This document shows positions 8,534 to 17,392 of a stretch of 64,000 nucleotides of DNA, in pieces. The stretch's first letter is position 1. Each line of letters begins with the position of its first letter. Source of the stretch: Lachnospiraceae bacterium AM48-27BH (GTDB lineage: Bacteria > Bacillota > Clostridia > Lachnospirales > Lachnospiraceae); the NCBI GenBank assembly GCA_003478355.1, contig QUFC01000014.1, positions 1 through 64,000 of the forward strand. The letters run 5' to 3'. A model generated the notes under the pieces. That model ran no database searches and was not told the DNA's origin. It was given only the letters and a program-made list of their open reading frames with translations. A program made the position numbers and the translations under genes.

Positions 8534-9580
8534 TTAAATACGGACATAGCCGGTAGATGGACCTGCACCAATTTTTGTGATATACCCACTCTTAACCAGA
8601 TCCGTCAAAGTCCTTTCCACGGTAACTTTGCTTATATCAGGGCAAAGCTCCATGATTTCTTTCTTTGTAATCTTGCCAACCTTGCTATCAATAACTGCTT
8701 TAATTCTATCAGGCTTAGAAAGACTGCGATGTTTCAAATGCTCTACACGACTTTCAAATTCATTATATGCTTTCAGCATGACACCCAGATAATACTTAAC
8801 AAAAGGCTCATAACTGTTTTCGCTCTCATGCCAGCCAGTAGAACTTGCTTGAAGGGCTTCATAATATGTTTCTTTTGTCTTTTCAATCAGCATTTCCATA
8901 CTGACATATTTCCCAACGATGTATCCCGCCTTATAAAAAAGCAGTAAAGTGAGCAATCGGCTCATTCTACCATTTCCGTCATTGAAAGGATGGATACACA
9001 GAAAGTCCAGAATGAACATGGGAATCAGGACCAGTTTATCAATACGGTCAGCTTCCCACGCTTCAAGGAAGCGAGTGCAAAGTTCTTCCATTGCTTCCGC
9101 AGTCTGAAATGCGGGAACCGGAATAAAACGTGCTTTCTGATGCCCCTCGGCATCTGTTTCTGCAATTACATTATCGGAGTTCTTATAACTTCCACCGGCA
9201 GCCCCCTGTGAATAGGAGTACAGATCTCGATGTAACTGCAAAATAATGTTCGGTCTTGGATTGATATATTCATAGCCTTCGTGAATTGTTGAAAGCACTT
9301 CACGATAACCGGCAATTTCCTGCTCAGATCGGTTGCGGGGTTCTGCTTTTTTGCTTACCAATTCTTCCAAACGCTTATCACTTGTAAAAATACCTTCGAT
9401 TCGGTTGGATGCTCCCGTACTCTGAATCAAAGCAACTTCTAAGAGTGTTTTCAGTTCATCTACATTGGCTTCGAGAAATAATTCCTGTTTGCCTTTATGT
9501 TCGTGAATGCTGCCAACCATCTGAACAATTTCAGGTGTCAGCAACTTCGCAGGACTTGCAATATAATCAAAGTCTCTCAT
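8534..9580 (-). CDS. Fic family protein with C-terminal winged helix
   Basis: A 348-residue Fic (filamentation induced by cAMP) protein. Around residue 200 it has the catalytic loop HPFNDGNGRMSR, which fits the active consensus HxFx(D/E)GNGRxxR for AMP transfer. Near the N-terminus SNRIEG matches the (S/T)xxxE(G/N) inhibitory helix, so it is a self-inhibited class II Fic. The C-terminal 80 residues look like a winged-helix DNA-binding domain (KKEIMELCPDISKVTVERTL). AAGGAG before the ATG at 9580 decides the start, five codons inside the longest frame. No separate antitoxin is seen, consistent with the internal inhibitory helix. Repeats on both sides suggest that the DNA-binding domain controls the gene. 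Confidence 0.88.
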   Translation of the reverse strand: MRDFDYIASPAKLLTPEIVQMVGSIHEHKGKQELFLEANVDELKTLLEVALIQSTGASNRIEGIFTSDKRLEELVSKKAEPRNRSEQEIAGYREVLSTIHEGYEYINPRPNIILQLHRDLYSYSQGAAGGSYKNSDNVIAETDAEGHQKARFIPVPAFQTAEAMEELCTRFLEAWEADRIDKLVLIPMFILDFLCIHPFNDGNGRMSRLLTLLLFYKAGYIVGKYVSMEMLIEKTKETYYEALQASSTGWHESENSYEPFVKYYLGVMLKAYNEFESRVEHLKHRSLSKPDRIKAVIDSKVGKITKKEIMELCPDISKVTVERTLTDLVKSGYITKIGAGPSTGYVRI

Positions 9581-9603
9581 AGGCATCTCCTTCATTTCAG
9601 ATT

Positions 9604-9660
9604 TATCTCCATCATTTTAGCATCAAATGATGGAGATTTCAATAAGTATGATGGAGATAG
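9604..9660 (-). promoter_or_regulatory. Putative fic operator: inverted TCTCCATCATTT repeats
   Basis: TATCTCCATCATTTT (9604-9618) faces AAATGATGGAGATTT (9624-9638), an inverted repeat of at least eleven bases per arm, followed by a third copy TATGATGGAGATAG (9647-9660). They lie directly upstream of the fic ribosome site, where a repressor would act. Confidence 0.6.
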
Positions 9661-9682
9661 ACTCCCCATGAAAATTTCAAAA

Positions 9683-9868
9683 GTAAATTCCACCGTCCGC
9701 TTGGGCATGCGGAATTTAGTCTTACACACCAGATATCCAGAGGTCTCTTTTCCATGTCACAAACTCAGATATTTTATGAGAAGTTAGCTTAATTATACCA
9801 GTTATCTAAAGATTTTGCTCATTATAATTCAATAAAATCAAGGAATTTTAATGTCTGGTGGAATTTAC
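9683..9868. repeat. Distant 12-base inverted repeat GTAAATTCCACC
   Basis: GTAAATTCCACC at 9683-9694 is perfectly inverted as GGTGGAATTTAC at 9857-9868. The 160 bases between hold no convincing gene. It could be the ends of a very small decayed mobile element or a chance pair. Confidence 0.3.
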
Positions 9869-9938
9869 CACTGCACTGGAATTTAAAATTTCAAGTCAGC
9901 CTATGGTTAGTATATCCAAAGCAGAATAAAACATAAAA

Positions 9939-9982
9939 AAGATCTGTCACCCTTAGGATTCTTCCCAAAGGCAACAGATCTT
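9939..9982 (-). terminator. Terminator after integrase remnant
   Basis: AAGATCTGT and ACAGATCTT form a nine-base stem, with TTTTTT following on the minus strand. It lies just beyond the stop of the integrase tail at 9993, as a similar hairpin does beyond the integrase at 50005. Confidence 0.65.
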
Positions 9983-9992
9983 ACATTTTCCC

Positions 9993-10046
9993 TTACATCT
10001 TTATACTCTTTGCCAGACTCGTCAGCAAAGCTGCCATCTCCGGATT
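9993..10046 (-). pseudogene. C-terminal tail of a tyrosine integrase
   Basis: The minus strand encodes NPEMAALLTSLAKS, then a stop at 9993-9995. This matches the C-terminus of the intact integrase at 17393 (39 of 41 bases identical between 10006-10046 and 17409-17449) and resembles the tails of the integrases at 48976 and 50005. The rest of the gene is gone. Confidence 0.75.
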
Positions 10047-10070
10047 AACCTTTTTTCTTTCTAACCCACG

Positions 10071-11135
10071 TTATTTTGCAGCCACGGTTACCACTGTTTC
10101 CTTTTTTTTCGACATAAGCCAATAAAACATAGAACAAAATATTAATGCAAATACAACGCCAAAAACATTCTGAATCACTCTAAGACCAACTGCTCCTTTT
10201 AGTCCATAACTCTCTGTAGCAATGGCCAAAGCACCAAATGTGTTAAATACTGCCTGCCAGCCATATTTTGCAGAAAGTCCTACACCAATTCCGCCAAGGA
10301 TTCCTATGTATGTATAGATGGATGACGGAAGCAAAAAATATAGTACTGTAAAGCATATTACACCTGCAATATTTCCGACAATCCTTTTGCGGACTCTGTA
10401 TTGCATGTCCTCCATAAATGGTAAGATTGCTGACATTGCCGCAATTCCAGCCCACATTGCCCGTGGCATATTGCAGAGTTCCGCAATGCAGAGTACTGCC
10501 GGTACGCATATGATCTGACATAACTGCCACTTTGTTCTGGAAGAAGATATATCAAATTCCTGTACCAAATCATTCAAATTTCTTTTATACGTTCTGTTTT
10601 TATGATTTCGATAAAATACGAAGCAGGTAAGTGCTGCACCTAATGCCATTCCGGTTAATCGCATCTGATAACTTTTTCCTGTTACATCATATCCATACAA
10701 TAACAGATAGCCAAGAACCAATGTGGATTGGTTAAACATGAATGGGTTATGACATCCGAACAGAATCAGCACTGCCAGTGCAGCAATGTTTAACAGCATT
10801 CCAAGTACCGGTGAAAGCTGGTTTGCTAAATGCGGACATACAGTCATAATTACAAAGAACAAAGCCAAAAGCATCGTAGATTGTCCGGTGTGGATTCCCA
10901 GATCCGCATTCCGAAATACCATAAGGCATAATAAAACTACTACACCCACAATACTATTCTCATTTCCAAATAAGATACTGAAAATAGTAACAAATAAAAA
11001 ACAAAATGCCATTGTAACAGCTATCTTTACCAAATATACCAGTATATGATATGATTTTTCTTTCACTGTTTCACTCTTTTTCAACAGATTTTTAGAACCT
11101 GCCTGATTTAACTGCAATTCCTGATAAAATGTCAT
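10071..11135 (-). CDS. FUSC-family membrane protein
   Basis: A 354-residue integral membrane protein with two blocks of several transmembrane helices separated by a cytosolic stretch around residues 185-210, the layout of FUSC/aromatic acid exporter-like proteins (shorter than the large YccS type). The substrate is unknown; relatives export aromatic acids or other toxic organic compounds. The start at 11135 (MTFYQEL) follows a strong AGGAGG, which rules out an upstream ATG. It lies downstream of a sensor kinase on the same strand, 31 bases away, so it is the likely output gene of that two-component system. Confidence 0.75.
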   Translation of the reverse strand: MTFYQELQLNQAGSKNLLKKSETVKEKSYHILVYLVKIAVTMAFCFLFVTIFSILFGNENSIVGVVVLLCLMVFRNADLGIHTGQSTMLLALFFVIMTVCPHLANQLSPVLGMLLNIAALAVLILFGCHNPFMFNQSTLVLGYLLLYGYDVTGKSYQMRLTGMALGAALTCFVFYRNHKNRTYKRNLNDLVQEFDISSSRTKWQLCQIICVPAVLCIAELCNMPRAMWAGIAAMSAILPFMEDMQYRVRKRIVGNIAGVICFTVLYFLLPSSIYTYIGILGGIGVGLSAKYGWQAVFNTFGALAIATESYGLKGAVGLRVIQNVFGVVFALIFCSMFYWLMSKKKETVVTVAAK

Positions 11136-11166
11136 GTAATTCCTCCTCTGTCTGTTTTTCTTAAAC

Positions 11167-12210
11167 TTATATGGCCTCATCTTTCTGTATTGGAAGCTCT
11201 ACAACAAATCTGCATCCACCATATTCCCGGTTTTCTGCCTTGATTGTCCCGCCAGCACTATCTACGATCCGTTTCACAAGTGCAAGGCCGAGACCATTTC
11301 CTTCTGCTTTGTGAGAACCGTCTGCCTGATAAAATTTATCAAATATTCTGATTTTCACATCATCCTCTATTCCCGGTCCTTCATCTTCCAGAATAAACAT
11401 TACAGAATCCTTTTCCTGCTTCAGAAACATCATAATTGTCCCCTTTGCAGGACTGAACTTAATCGCATTATCTAAAAGATTCATCCATATATGCATAAAA
11501 AGTCCTTCATTCCCAGTATATTTAACTTCCTCCAGCTCTACCTGGAAACCAATTTCTTTTTCTGTCCATTTTGTTTCCAGGGAAAGAAATGCCTGACGGA
11601 TCTGTTCATCCAAACGATATTCTGTTTTCTTCATTGGTATGTTCTGATTCTCTAACTTGGATAACAACAAAATATTTCCAACCAATCCGGAAAGCCTTTG
11701 GGTATTAAACAGGATTTTTTCTACATATTCCTCTTGCTCCTGAGACAGTTCTTCTCCTTGAAGAAGCATTGTATACCCTTCAATGGCATTGATCGGGGTC
11801 TTAAACTCATGAGAAACATTGGAGACAAAATCCATCTGCAGCACTTCTGTTGCACGAAGCTCTTTTGTCATCACATTAAAACTCTGGTAAGATTCTCCAA
11901 CTTCTGCGATACGGCTGTTCGTTTCCAAGTGCTGTTCAAAATCTCCCTGCGAAACTTCCTTCATTGCTTTACTGAGTCTGGTAATTGGTTCCAGCAATCT
12001 TGCATTGATAAAGGAAGTAATCAGCCCTGCAATCAATGTATTAAAAATCAAAAGCCAGCCAAGCACAGGTATGCTACCAGGCAGATTAAAAAAATGATTC
12101 AAAAAAGCAAATAATAACGCAGATATGACTGTTGAAAATACAAGTGCCAGCCAGATTGCACCAGTCAGACAGGATCGGATCCGCAATCCTTTTTCTTTCT
12201 TTTGTTCCAT
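11167..12210 (-). CDS. Sensor histidine kinase (HAMP, HisKA, HATPase)
   Basis: A 347-residue kinase. It has two N-terminal transmembrane helices (about 15-38 and 48-68) with a very short external loop, a HAMP linker (about 70-122), a dimerisation domain with phospho-His134 in VSHEFKTPI, and an ATPase domain with N box (NLLDNAIKFS), G1 (EDEGPGI) and G2 (GNGLGLAL). The tiny sensor loop resembles intramembrane-sensing kinases that respond to envelope stress. It overlaps the response regulator by one base. Confidence 0.92.
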   Translation of the reverse strand: MEQKKEKGLRIRSCLTGAIWLALVFSTVISALLFAFLNHFFNLPGSIPVLGWLLIFNTLIAGLITSFINARLLEPITRLSKAMKEVSQGDFEQHLETNSRIAEVGESYQSFNVMTKELRATEVLQMDFVSNVSHEFKTPINAIEGYTMLLQGEELSQEQEEYVEKILFNTQRLSGLVGNILLLSKLENQNIPMKKTEYRLDEQIRQAFLSLETKWTEKEIGFQVELEEVKYTGNEGLFMHIWMNLLDNAIKFSPAKGTIMMFLKQEKDSVMFILEDEGPGIEDDVKIRIFDKFYQADGSHKAEGNGLGLALVKRIVDSAGGTIKAENREYGGCRFVVELPIQKDEAI

Positions 12211-12881
12211 TATTTTTTCACCACCTTGTATCCAATTCCACGCATTGTTACGATTTCAAAATCAGGGTTATCTTTCAAACGCTCCCTGATTCTTCCTATA
12301 TGTACCTCTATCGTATGTGGGTCTGCCTCCGTCTCGTATCCCCATACTTCATCCATCAACTGTTGTTTTGTAAATGTTCTGCCTGGCGAAGCTGCAAGCT
12401 TATATAAAAGCAGGAATTCTTTTTTAGGCAAAACAAGACTTTCCTTATCAGTTGTAACCGTCATTGCATCATAATCAAACTCTGTTGAACCGATCACAAT
12501 TTTGTGTTCATTCAGTATCTGTGCACGGCGAAGCAGTGCTCCGACTCTTAAAACCATTTCATTCACATTTACCGGTTTTACCATATAATCGTCACTTCCC
12601 GAAAGAAATCCCTGACGCATATCATCAAAGGAACCTTTCGCAGTAATCATAAGCACTGGTATCTGATATCCTGCTGAACGGAGTTCCGACACCAGTTCAT
12701 AACCATCCATAACCGGCATCATAATATCGGAAATGATCAGATCAATATACTCTTTATCCAATATTTCTAATGCCAGTGCTCCATCCGATGCACTTTTGAC
12801 CTGATATCCATTCTTCTCAAGCACTTTTTGGAATAGCTGGCTTAATTCTTTATCATCTTCTACAATTAATATTTGAAACAC
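12210..12881 (-). CDS. OmpR/PhoB-family response regulator
   Basis: A 223-residue regulator. The receiver domain (1-115) carries the acidic pair in VEDD, phosphoacceptor Asp52 in IISDIMMPVMDG, and conserved Thr and Lys (LMITAKG, MVKPVN). The C-terminal winged helix (about 130-223) ends in RGIGYKV. It is partner of the overlapping downstream kinase, and together they probably control the FUSC gene. Confidence 0.94.
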   Translation of the reverse strand: MFQILIVEDDKELSQLFQKVLEKNGYQVKSASDGALALEILDKEYIDLIISDIMMPVMDGYELVSELRSAGYQIPVLMITAKGSFDDMRQGFLSGSDDYMVKPVNVNEMVLRVGALLRRAQILNEHKIVIGSTEFDYDAMTVTTDKESLVLPKKEFLLLYKLAASPGRTFTKQQLMDEVWGYETEADPHTIEVHIGRIRERLKDNPDFEIVTMRGIGYKVVKK

Positions 12882-12899
12882 GATCTTCTTCCTCCTTTA

Positions 12900-14332
12900 T
12901 CAGAACAGATATCTTGCCCATCCAAGCAGATGCTGTACCAAAAGTACGTTTCTCTGACGCTTCTTTGTCAATTCAATTGGCTCTACATGATACGGATCAC
13001 GATAGGTTCCATCTTCCAATACCTGTCGGGACACTCTTTCATATTCCATCATGCCTTCTTCCAACTGTTTATTAATCTCTTTGCTACGTATTACAAGCAT
13101 CAGTTCCGTATCCAGATACGTGCTTCTCATATCCATGTTAAAGGAACCGATTACGGATAGATCATCATCAATCAGGATGCTTTTTCCGTGGTAAGAATAG
13201 CCGCCTTCATACTCCCAGATATCAATTCCTGTATTTAAAATTCTGTTTCTGTTTCTCGCATAATCAGCAGAACCAAACGGATTTCCATTGTTGGCAACCG
13301 AATTGGTCATGATAGAAAAATCCGGAACTCTCTCCGCAATCTCTTTCCATGTATTATACATCATATCATTGCAGATAATATATGGTGTATGAATTTTCAC
13401 GCGCTCTTTTGCATTTTTCATTAGTTCTCCCAGTTGATACCAGACTACTGGTTCCTTGGGACCTGTGTGGATAGGATTTGACACTAATGCAATCTTTTCT
13501 GTCTCAAAAGTTTCGTCCGTGTAATCGGTATCGCAGATTCTTTCCTTATTCTCTTCAAAATATTTCTGATAGCCGTTCTGCAGCTCTAAAACTGCGTTCT
13601 TTACAGATTTTCTATTTGCCAGTTTTTATTGTCATGAAAATAACCACTGTCTTCTTGTTCCCATATCGTTTCAAAATACTCTAACAACTGCTTAACTGAA
13701 TTTTCTTTCTCAGGTTCATCGCAAACCACTAACACATCTCTGTCATAGTTCTTATGTCCCAGAAAATCACCCAGGAAATAATTGTATGTATTTCTTCCAC
13801 CAAGAATATATGTCTTACCATCTGCAATCAAATATTTATCATGCATTCTCCCCATCATCTTCCATGGTTTCAACGGATTGGCCTTATTATACAGTTTAAT
13901 TTCAACGTTCTCATGGGAAGATAATCCATAGAAATACGGATTGCCTTCCATATCAACCCAGCTCTCCATTCCATCTACTAACAGACGAACATGCACACCT
14001 CTGTCTGCCGCATCATGCAGTGCTCCTAAGATCAATTTTCCACTTTCATCTGATTGAAATGCAAAAGTAGAAAGAATAATGTCTTCTTTTGCATTTCGGA
14101 TCAAGCGCACTCTTTGTAAAAGTGCTTCTGGATTTTTTTCTATAATCACTGCTCGTTCCATATTCTCGCTGCGTTCGTTCCACGAATCATTTTGTGTTTC
14201 TTTTTTGATGGTATTAGACACTTCCGGCTGTTTTTTATATGCAATACAGATTCCAAATAATTCATAAAAAGCCACACATAAAAAAATTGACAGTATAACA
14301 AAAACAATTTTACATATCTTACGTTTTCCCAT
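12900..14332 (-). CDS. Phospholipase D/cardiolipin synthase-like protein (frameshifted near 13625)
   Basis: A membrane-anchored PLD-superfamily protein split in two frames. The N-terminal part (14332-13601) has one transmembrane helix and the first HKD-type motif, HDKYLIADGKTYILGGRN. The C-terminal part (13484-12900 and the linker before it) has the second, HGKSILIDDDLSVIGSFN. Adding one base to the run at 13623-13627 joins them as DNKKLANRKSVKNAVLEL, giving about 477 residues. Such proteins make cardiolipin or transfer phosphatidyl groups. It precedes the two-component genes on the same strand and follows a cardiolipin synthase. Confidence 0.82.
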
Positions 14333-14452
14333 CGCACATCACCTGACTTTTTTCATCCTATGTCTATACAATACAAAGTCAACCTCAATTTTACCTCAAC
14401 AGAATTAATTTTATCCATGTAAATTTCCTGTACCGGCAATCAGACATAACAA

Positions 14453-14493
14453 AAACGACCTCTCAAAATCAACTATTTTTTGAAAGGTCGTTT
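14453..14493 (-). terminator. Terminator after cardiolipin synthase
   Basis: AACGACCT and AGGTCGTT pair around an AT-rich loop, with TTTTTG following on the minus strand, 11 bases past the cls stop. Confidence 0.75.
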
Positions 14494-14503
14494 CACTAAA
14501 TTC

Positions 14504-16063
14504 TTATAACAATCCAGCAAATAATCTCATAAATAATTGTCCCAGTCGCAAATATGCACTGCGCCCAGTACAATATTGATCTGTTACATCACGACATTCT
14601 CCCATCGTTCTTATCAGATCATTTTTAATTTCCACAACTGCCTGACAATCTGCCATAAAACAGCCGTTTTCAAAATGATGATATAAGCTTCTATAATCCA
14701 GATTGATTGTTCCACAGGTTGCCATACAGTCATCCACTATACTCATTTTCGCATGGCAAAATCCTGGTGTCCATTCATAAACTCGCACTCCATGTTTAAC
14801 CAATCCATGATAAAAAGAGCGAGTTATATTATAAATGAATTTTTTATCAGGAATTCCTGGTGTGATAATTCTTACGTCTACCCCTCGCTTAGCAGCCAGA
14901 CATAACGCATGTGTCATTTCGTCTGTTATAATTAGATATGGTGTCATAAACCAACAGTAATTTTCGGCTTTATTTATCATACTGATATAAACTTCTTCTC
15001 CGACCTGCTCATTATCCATAGGACTGTCTGCATAAGGCTGAACAAAACCTGTTTGCTGTGCTTTATAATCGTAATGAATAATGTATTTACTAAAATCAGT
15101 ATCATTCGTAGCTTTTTCACTAACAGCATTCCACATTTCTAAAAATGTCACTGTAAGCGACTGAACAGCATCTCCTTCTAAACGAATACCGGTATCTTTC
15201 CACTGCCCATACGGATGCGTATAATTAAAGTATTCATTTGCAAGATTATATCCACCTGTAAATCCAACTTTTCCATCAATTACTGTTATTTTTCTGTGAT
15301 CACGATTGTTCAAAAATAGATTTAAGCCTGGCACAAATGGATTGAATACACGACAATGAATTCCTATACTCTCCATCTTTTTTACAAAATCTGTGTTAAT
15401 AAAACCTATAGACCCCATATCATCATAGAATACCCTGACTTCCACACCGGCTTTTACTCTCTCTTCCAGAACATCTTGAATCTTATGCCAAGCTTCAGCA
15501 TCTTCTATCGCATGATATTCCATGAAGATAAACTTTTGTGCTTTCGCAAGTTCTTCAAGCTGTGCCTCTAATCCTTTCACTGCTTCATCAAAATACTTGA
15601 TATCCGTATTCTGATAGATTGGATACCACGAATTTCTTTGTATGTAACTTGCAATATTTCCTGCTTTCGGAATCTTTTCTTTTATTCTGCTTAAACACTC
15701 CTGATTGTCTGGAAGCATTGGTAACAATTTGCTATCAATTTCTGCATATCGCTCACGCATTTTATGCGTGCCACCATTCAAGCCAATCAATAAATACAGG
15801 CCTACACCCATAATTGGGAAAATCAGAATTAAAATGACCCAAGGCATTTTCATAGAAGATGTCTTATCTGACGCATACAATCTCAAAACTAAGATTCCAC
15901 TTAAAATTCTGGTAAATAAATTTATGATTTCTGCATATTCATTCAAGCGCGTTACGATAGTAATAATAAAAATCACTTCAAGAAAAATACAGATTATGGA
16001 AAAGCACAATCGTTTTATTCCATTTTTTGTTTTTGCTTTTCCTTCTAAGGTATCTTGCTTCAT
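14504..16063 (-). CDS. cls: Cardiolipin synthase
   Basis: A 519-residue protein with two N-terminal transmembrane helices (about 18-38 and 74-92) and two catalytic HKD motifs, NRDHRKITVIDGKVGFTGGY and FCHAKMSIVDDCMATCGTIN. This is the standard bacterial cardiolipin synthase layout: it joins two phosphatidylglycerol molecules at the inner membrane face. Length is normal. GAGGTGG precedes the start. It lies between a bile salt hydrolase and a second PLD-type gene, so the group may adjust membrane lipids under bile or envelope stress (inference). Confidence 0.92.
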   Translation of the reverse strand: MKQDTLEGKAKTKNGIKRLCFSIICIFLEVIFIITIVTRLNEYAEIINLFTRILSGILVLRLYASDKTSSMKMPWVILILIFPIMGVGLYLLIGLNGGTHKMRERYAEIDSKLLPMLPDNQECLSRIKEKIPKAGNIASYIQRNSWYPIYQNTDIKYFDEAVKGLEAQLEELAKAQKFIFMEYHAIEDAEAWHKIQDVLEERVKAGVEVRVFYDDMGSIGFINTDFVKKMESIGIHCRVFNPFVPGLNLFLNNRDHRKITVIDGKVGFTGGYNLANEYFNYTHPYGQWKDTGIRLEGDAVQSLTVTFLEMWNAVSEKATNDTDFSKYIIHYDYKAQQTGFVQPYADSPMDNEQVGEEVYISMINKAENYCWFMTPYLIITDEMTHALCLAAKRGVDVRIITPGIPDKKFIYNITRSFYHGLVKHGVRVYEWTPGFCHAKMSIVDDCMATCGTINLDYRSLYHHFENGCFMADCQAVVEIKNDLIRTMGECRDVTDQYCTGRSAYLRLGQLFMRLFAGLL

Positions 16064-16108
16064 ATGTATTCCACCTCTTCTTTCTACGTCAGCTCTATAT
16101 TCAAAATA

Positions 16109-17086
16109 CTATTTATTTTGATAATTGATTCGTTCCCCTTGAATTACTGGATAACAAATCAATTTATTACTTTCCAGATCCTCTGCATGCATATCTACCG
16201 CACTGATCTGATGATTTTCATAAGTATTATAATAATAGATACCTTTAATAACATTACAACAAGATGTATACAATGTGATTTCATATTTTCCATCAGCCAC
16301 TTCGCAACATCCACGTTGCTGATCCACAGATCCAAGAATGTGAAAGAACTGACTAACACTTTCTTCCTCAGATTCACCTGAAATTGCATTTACCTTTGTA
16401 AAAGCCACACGCACAAAACGAGAAGAAGATGAAAGATCTCCCGGAAGACCTAAACCTCCCATACCTCTACTATATGCATCAAGAGCCAAATTTCCTCCAA
16501 AAGTGTTTTTGGGTTGCTTTGGGGATAAATACATATAATTATTTAATTGAAACATCTGCTGTGGAAATGGCGGATTATTCGTAAGCACTCCTACAGGATT
16601 ATCGTAAATATGTAGACCATCTGACATAGACTCTACAGTAATTGATTCATTTTCATCAGCGATAATCCAATGTAATTGTGCTAATGGCAATTGCTCGCTG
16701 AAAGGAGTATTAACAATATTAATTCGATTAAGAAGCCTACGAACTTCTGCTAAAGAAGCACACTGACTTAAAATCCATGGAATAAATTCAAACTGTGCAA
16801 TATTTTCCACATCTGGTTGAACCTCGGAATAAACAGCATTTCCGACAAAATTCAGACCTGCCATTGCCACTCCTTTTTCATTCATCGCATCATAATATAA
16901 AGGATAATCCTCCGCAACATGAGCCATTCCAATAATTGCATAATGATTTTTCATATCGCCAACATGACGGAAATGAAATGAATAGTTACGTGGTGTAATT
17001 ACTATCTGATCACCGTAAGAGAATTCATAATCGAGGGTTCGTCCAAAGTAAAAATCTTTTGTCTTATAGGTTGCTGCTGTACACAT
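16109..17086 (-). CDS. bsh: Choloylglycine hydrolase (bile salt hydrolase)
   Basis: A 325-residue N-terminal nucleophile hydrolase of the choloylglycine hydrolase/penicillin V acylase family. After removal of Met1, Cys2 is the nucleophile (MCTAATYKTKDFYFGRTLDY). Arg16 and Asp19 are in the expected places, Asn in AGLNFVGNA and LTNNPP, and a late Arg in SSRFVR. Length and motif spacing fit bile salt hydrolases of gut Firmicutes, which split glycine- or taurine-conjugated bile acids in the cytosol. Substrate preference cannot be read from sequence. It is unusual as possible cargo of an integrative element. Confidence 0.9.
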   Translation of the reverse strand: MCTAATYKTKDFYFGRTLDYEFSYGDQIVITPRNYSFHFRHVGDMKNHYAIIGMAHVAEDYPLYYDAMNEKGVAMAGLNFVGNAVYSEVQPDVENIAQFEFIPWILSQCASLAEVRRLLNRINIVNTPFSEQLPLAQLHWIIADENESITVESMSDGLHIYDNPVGVLTNNPPFPQQMFQLNNYMYLSPKQPKNTFGGNLALDAYSRGMGGLGLPGDLSSSSRFVRVAFTKVNAISGESEEESVSQFFHILGSVDQQRGCCEVADGKYEITLYTSCCNVIKGIYYYNTYENHQISAVDMHAEDLESNKLICYPVIQGERINYQNK

Positions 17087-17137
17087 GATTGTTTATCCTC
17101 CTAAATAATATGAACTATATCAATAAGTTTTTTGTTG

Positions 17138-17165
17138 AACAATAGTATAGCACAATTCTATTGTT
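17138..17165 (-). promoter_or_regulatory. Inverted repeat upstream of bsh; rest of 17087-17392 featureless
   Basis: AACAATAG (17138-17145) and CTATTGTT (17158-17165) are perfect inverted arms around 12 bases, about 55-80 bases before the bsh start, a plausible operator. The remaining AT-rich spacer up to the integrase end shows no gene. Confidence 0.3.
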
Positions 17166-17392
17166 TTGTTTCAAATTCACATATAATCATACTTTCAAGG
17201 ACTACATTATTTTCTGGGTATATTCCAGTATTTTTAATATAAAATTGACCTAACACTACATACAAAAGGTATTTACCTTAATTATAACTTTAAATATATC
17301 TTATGTACATTATTTTCCATTACAAAAAGTCCACCCACATCTGGATTTCTCCTAATGCCAGTAGACTCTGTTCTATTTCCATTATTATATTT

